From an uncultured delta proteobacterium (GTDB lineage: Bacteria > Myxococcota_A > Bradymonadia > REDH01), in contig CAIWGR010000463.1 of NCBI GenBank assembly GCA_903912275.1, forward strand, positions 1-16,975: a DNA stretch of 16,975 nt. Reading direction: 5' to 3'. Under the pieces are notes generated by a model, which saw only the letters and a program-made list of their open reading frames with translations, was not told where the DNA came from and searched no databases. Shown here in pieces: positions 15,258-16,975 of this stretch; position 1 is the first letter of the stretch; the number at the start of each line of letters is the position of its first letter. The translations under genes were made by a program, and so were the position numbers.

Positions 15258-16934
15258 ATGGAAGACCGGCAACCCATAGCGCAGGACGAGCCCGACGAGC
15301 CCATCGAGGCCCCCAAGAAGCGGGGACTCTTTGCGCCGCTGCTCCAGAGCCGCACCCTGCTGCTCTGCGCGCTGCTCTCGGCACTCATCCACGGCGCCCT
15401 CTACTTCGGCCTCAACATCCGCCAGATGTTCAGCTCCGAGCCCGACATTGAGTTCAGCCGCTCGGTCGGCATCGCGCTGCTGCAGCGGGCCGGCGTTGTG
15501 CCGCCAAAGGGCGCGTCCTCGCCGCCACCGCCCAAGCCGGCAGCGCCTGCTCCGCCAACGCCGGAGCCTGCCAAGCCCGAGGAGCCAAAGCCGAAGCCCG
15601 AAGAGCCAAAGCCCGAGCCAAAGCCCGAGGAGCCCAAGCCTGAGCCAAAGCCCGAGGAGCCAAAGGAGAAGGCCCCAAAACCGGAGCCAAAGCCTGAGGC
15701 CAAGCCGGAGAAGTCGGAGCCCACCAACCCCACGCCCCCAACGCCGGTCGCACCGACCAACCCCACCACCGACACCGCAGCCGGCAGCGACGGCAGCGGC
15801 TACCCCGAAGGCACCCTCCACCCCGTCGCCACCGACGTGGGCATGTGGGGCCCCGAAGGCGCAATCCTCACCGCCATCCTCCGCATGGACCGCATCCGCG
15901 CCAGCCAGCACGAGAAGTCGCTCCGCGCCCTCTTCGGCGCCCTGCCCGACTGGCAGGCCCTCGTCGGCTCCGGCGCCTTCGACCCCTTCCGCGACGTCGA
16001 CGCCCTCCTCATCGCCAGCGCCGACCCCCGCTGGGTCAACCAGACCTTCCTCGCCGCCGTCCACCGCATGCCGCCAGAGGCCGTCGTCCGCACCCTCACC
16101 GCCTCCATCCCGGGCGGCGTCACCTGGGAGCAGAAGGAGGGCCGGCTCTTCGGCCACCCCTTCGTCGCGCCGCGCATCAACGACCCCCGCCTCTTCCTCA
16201 TCCCCACAGACGGCCTCTTCATCTTCACCCGCCCCGAGTTCATGGCGCCGCTGCTCGACGGCGCGCCCGACCCCGGCCAGGTGAAGGGCGCCATCGAGCG
16301 CTCGAAGCAGCCCGAAGGCTCCGGCGACGGCACCCCAACCCTGCCCCGCCTCTCGCCCAAGCTCACCCCGCCCCAGCTCGGCGGGCAGACAGGCCCCACC
16401 CAGCCGCAGCTCGAGATACGCGAAGGCAGCGGCCTGCCTCCGGCGCCAACCTCGCTCCCGCCCGCGGCAGCAGTCCCCGAGCCCCCCATCGGCGACAACA
16501 AGCCGCCCATCCGCGCAGACGGCTGGATCGCCGGCCTCCTCGAGATCGCCGACTTCGGCGGCGCAGGCGCGCTCGGCCCCGCCGTCGACCTCACCGCCCG
16601 TGGCTTCACCCGCTTCCGCCTCCCCGGCGTCAGCGGCACGCCGCTCCCCGACTCCGCCCACCTCGTCGTCTCGGCCGACCGCGACCCCGTCGTCAACGGC
16701 CGCCTCGTCTTCAACAAACCCGAAGATGCAGACGCCTTCATCGCCGCCTGGCCCCGCATGATCCAGGCCAACGAGACCGCCCTCTTCCTCTTCGGCCTCT
16801 CCACGCCGCTCGAGAAGACCACCTGGCGGCGCGAGAAGAGCGAAGCAGTCTTCCGCCTGGTCATCCCCAAGAGCCTGCTGGTCAGCCTCTCGCAAACCAT
16901 CCCGGCCCTCATGGAGTCGCGGAAGCAGCCCTAA
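15258..16934 (+). CDS. TonB-like membrane-anchored protein with Pro/Glu/Lys stalk, unknown function
   Basis: This 558-residue protein starts at ATG 15258, 5 bp after the VWA-protein stop, with AGGA just upstream (15251-15254). The architecture resembles TonB: an acidic cytoplasmic N-terminus (about 1-30), one transmembrane helix (about 33-52, LLLCALLSALIHGALYFGL), then a periplasmic Pro/Glu/Lys stalk (about 82-170) built of repeated KPEEPKPEP units that could span the periplasm. The C-terminal 370 residues are globular, in two halves separated by a Pro/Gly-rich linker (about 355-420). They contain no TonB C-terminal motif that I recognise. Segments such as DVDALLIASADPRWVNQTF and SAHLVVSADRDPVVNGR may mark two related beta-alpha modules. 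The TonB-like domain layout is seen, but an energy-transducing role is only a guess. It shares an operon with the VWA and DUF4159 genes. Confidence 0.82.
   Translation: MEDRQPIAQDEPDEPIEAPKKRGLFAPLLQSRTLLLCALLSALIHGALYFGLNIRQMFSSEPDIEFSRSVGIALLQRAGVVPPKGASSPPPPKPAAPAPPTPEPAKPEEPKPKPEEPKPEPKPEEPKPEPKPEEPKEKAPKPEPKPEAKPEKSEPTNPTPPTPVAPTNPTTDTAAGSDGSGYPEGTLHPVATDVGMWGPEGAILTAILRMDRIRASQHEKSLRALFGALPDWQALVGSGAFDPFRDVDALLIASADPRWVNQTFLAAVHRMPPEAVVRTLTASIPGGVTWEQKEGRLFGHPFVAPRINDPRLFLIPTDGLFIFTRPEFMAPLLDGAPDPGQVKGAIERSKQPEGSGDGTPTLPRLSPKLTPPQLGGQTGPTQPQLEIREGSGLPPAPTSLPPAAAVPEPPIGDNKPPIRADGWIAGLLEIADFGGAGALGPAVDLTARGFTRFRLPGVSGTPLPDSAHLVVSADRDPVVNGRLVFNKPEDADAFIAAWPRMIQANETALFLFGLSTPLEKTTWRREKSEAVFRLVIPKSLLVSLSQTIPALMESRKQP
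15571..15712 (+). repeat. Tandem repeat encoding the Pro/Glu/Lys stalk
   Basis: The clearest part is a 27-bp tandem repeat at 15615-15668, two nearly identical copies encoding EPKPEEPKP, with degenerate copies on both sides. The repeat is in frame and nearly all third positions are free, yet the copies keep the same codons (for example gagccaaagcccgagg). This suggests recent expansion by slippage or recombination rather than ancient divergence. Copy number may vary between strains. Confidence 0.75.
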
Positions 16935-16975
16935 GGCGCTCGCCCCGTCCCCAGCGACAGCGCTGCGGACCAAGC

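Noticed and set aside
15571..15712. CRISPR-like array
   Set aside because: The repeats are in frame, directly adjacent without spacers, and encode a Pro/Glu/Lys stalk.
14928..16973. Long minus-strand reading frame opposite the TonB-like gene
   Set aside because: Its Leu/Trp/Gly and Gly/Glu/Ala low-complexity composition mirrors the plus-strand Pro/Glu/Lys repeat and C-ending codons, so it is a shadow.

Overview
The window is about 17 kb of very GC-rich bacterial DNA that is almost entirely coding, with strongly C/G-ending codons. An FHA-GAF-HD-GYP signalling protein, a DUF4159 / von Willebrand (VWA) membrane-protein pair, several lipoproteins and a TonB-like Pro/Glu/Lys-rich envelope protein together suggest a Gram-negative of the Myxococcota / Bradymonadota (former Deltaproteobacteria) type. 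That placement is inferred from gene content, not shown by a marker gene. I see no insertion sequence, phage gene, CRISPR array, rRNA or acceptable tRNA. The region reads as chromosomal backbone.

Layout. (1) 1-540 (+) is the 3' end of metH, the B12-dependent methionine synthase. (2) 585-2279 (+) encodes a NYN-domain putative RNase with OST-HTH/LOTUS-like winged-helix modules. An imperfect hairpin and a strong Shine-Dalgarno precede it. (3) 2204-3583 (-) is an unrecognised Ala/Leu-rich protein whose 3' end overlaps the NYN gene by 76 bp. (4) 3698-10636 (+) is a six-gene co-directional run: FHA-GAF-HD-GYP c-di-GMP phosphodiesterase, small lipoprotein, metallo-beta-lactamase-fold hydrolase, deoxynucleoside kinase, larger lipoprotein and uvrC. 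Several junctions overlap (ATGA/GTGA type), so translation is probably coupled. (5) 10640-11983 (-) is mntH, an Nramp Mn/Fe importer, ending 3 bp from uvrC. (6) 12113-16934 (+) holds a Tat-type DUF4159 protein, a large VWA / glutamine-amidotransferase-like membrane protein and a TonB-like protein with a Pro-Glu-Lys stalk. These genes are packed within 2-5 bp and look like one envelope-facing operon.

How they fit. metH, uvrC, mntH and the kinase are housekeeping functions (methionine, excision repair, metal uptake, nucleotide salvage). The less described parts are the NYN-LOTUS protein with its overlapping orphan neighbour, a roughly 115-residue insertion inside the HD-GYP domain, and the DUF4159-VWA-TonB-like envelope module. 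No obvious complete novel system is present. The best leads are these three, plus two candidate promoters carrying inverted repeats in the short mntH/DUF4159 divergent region.
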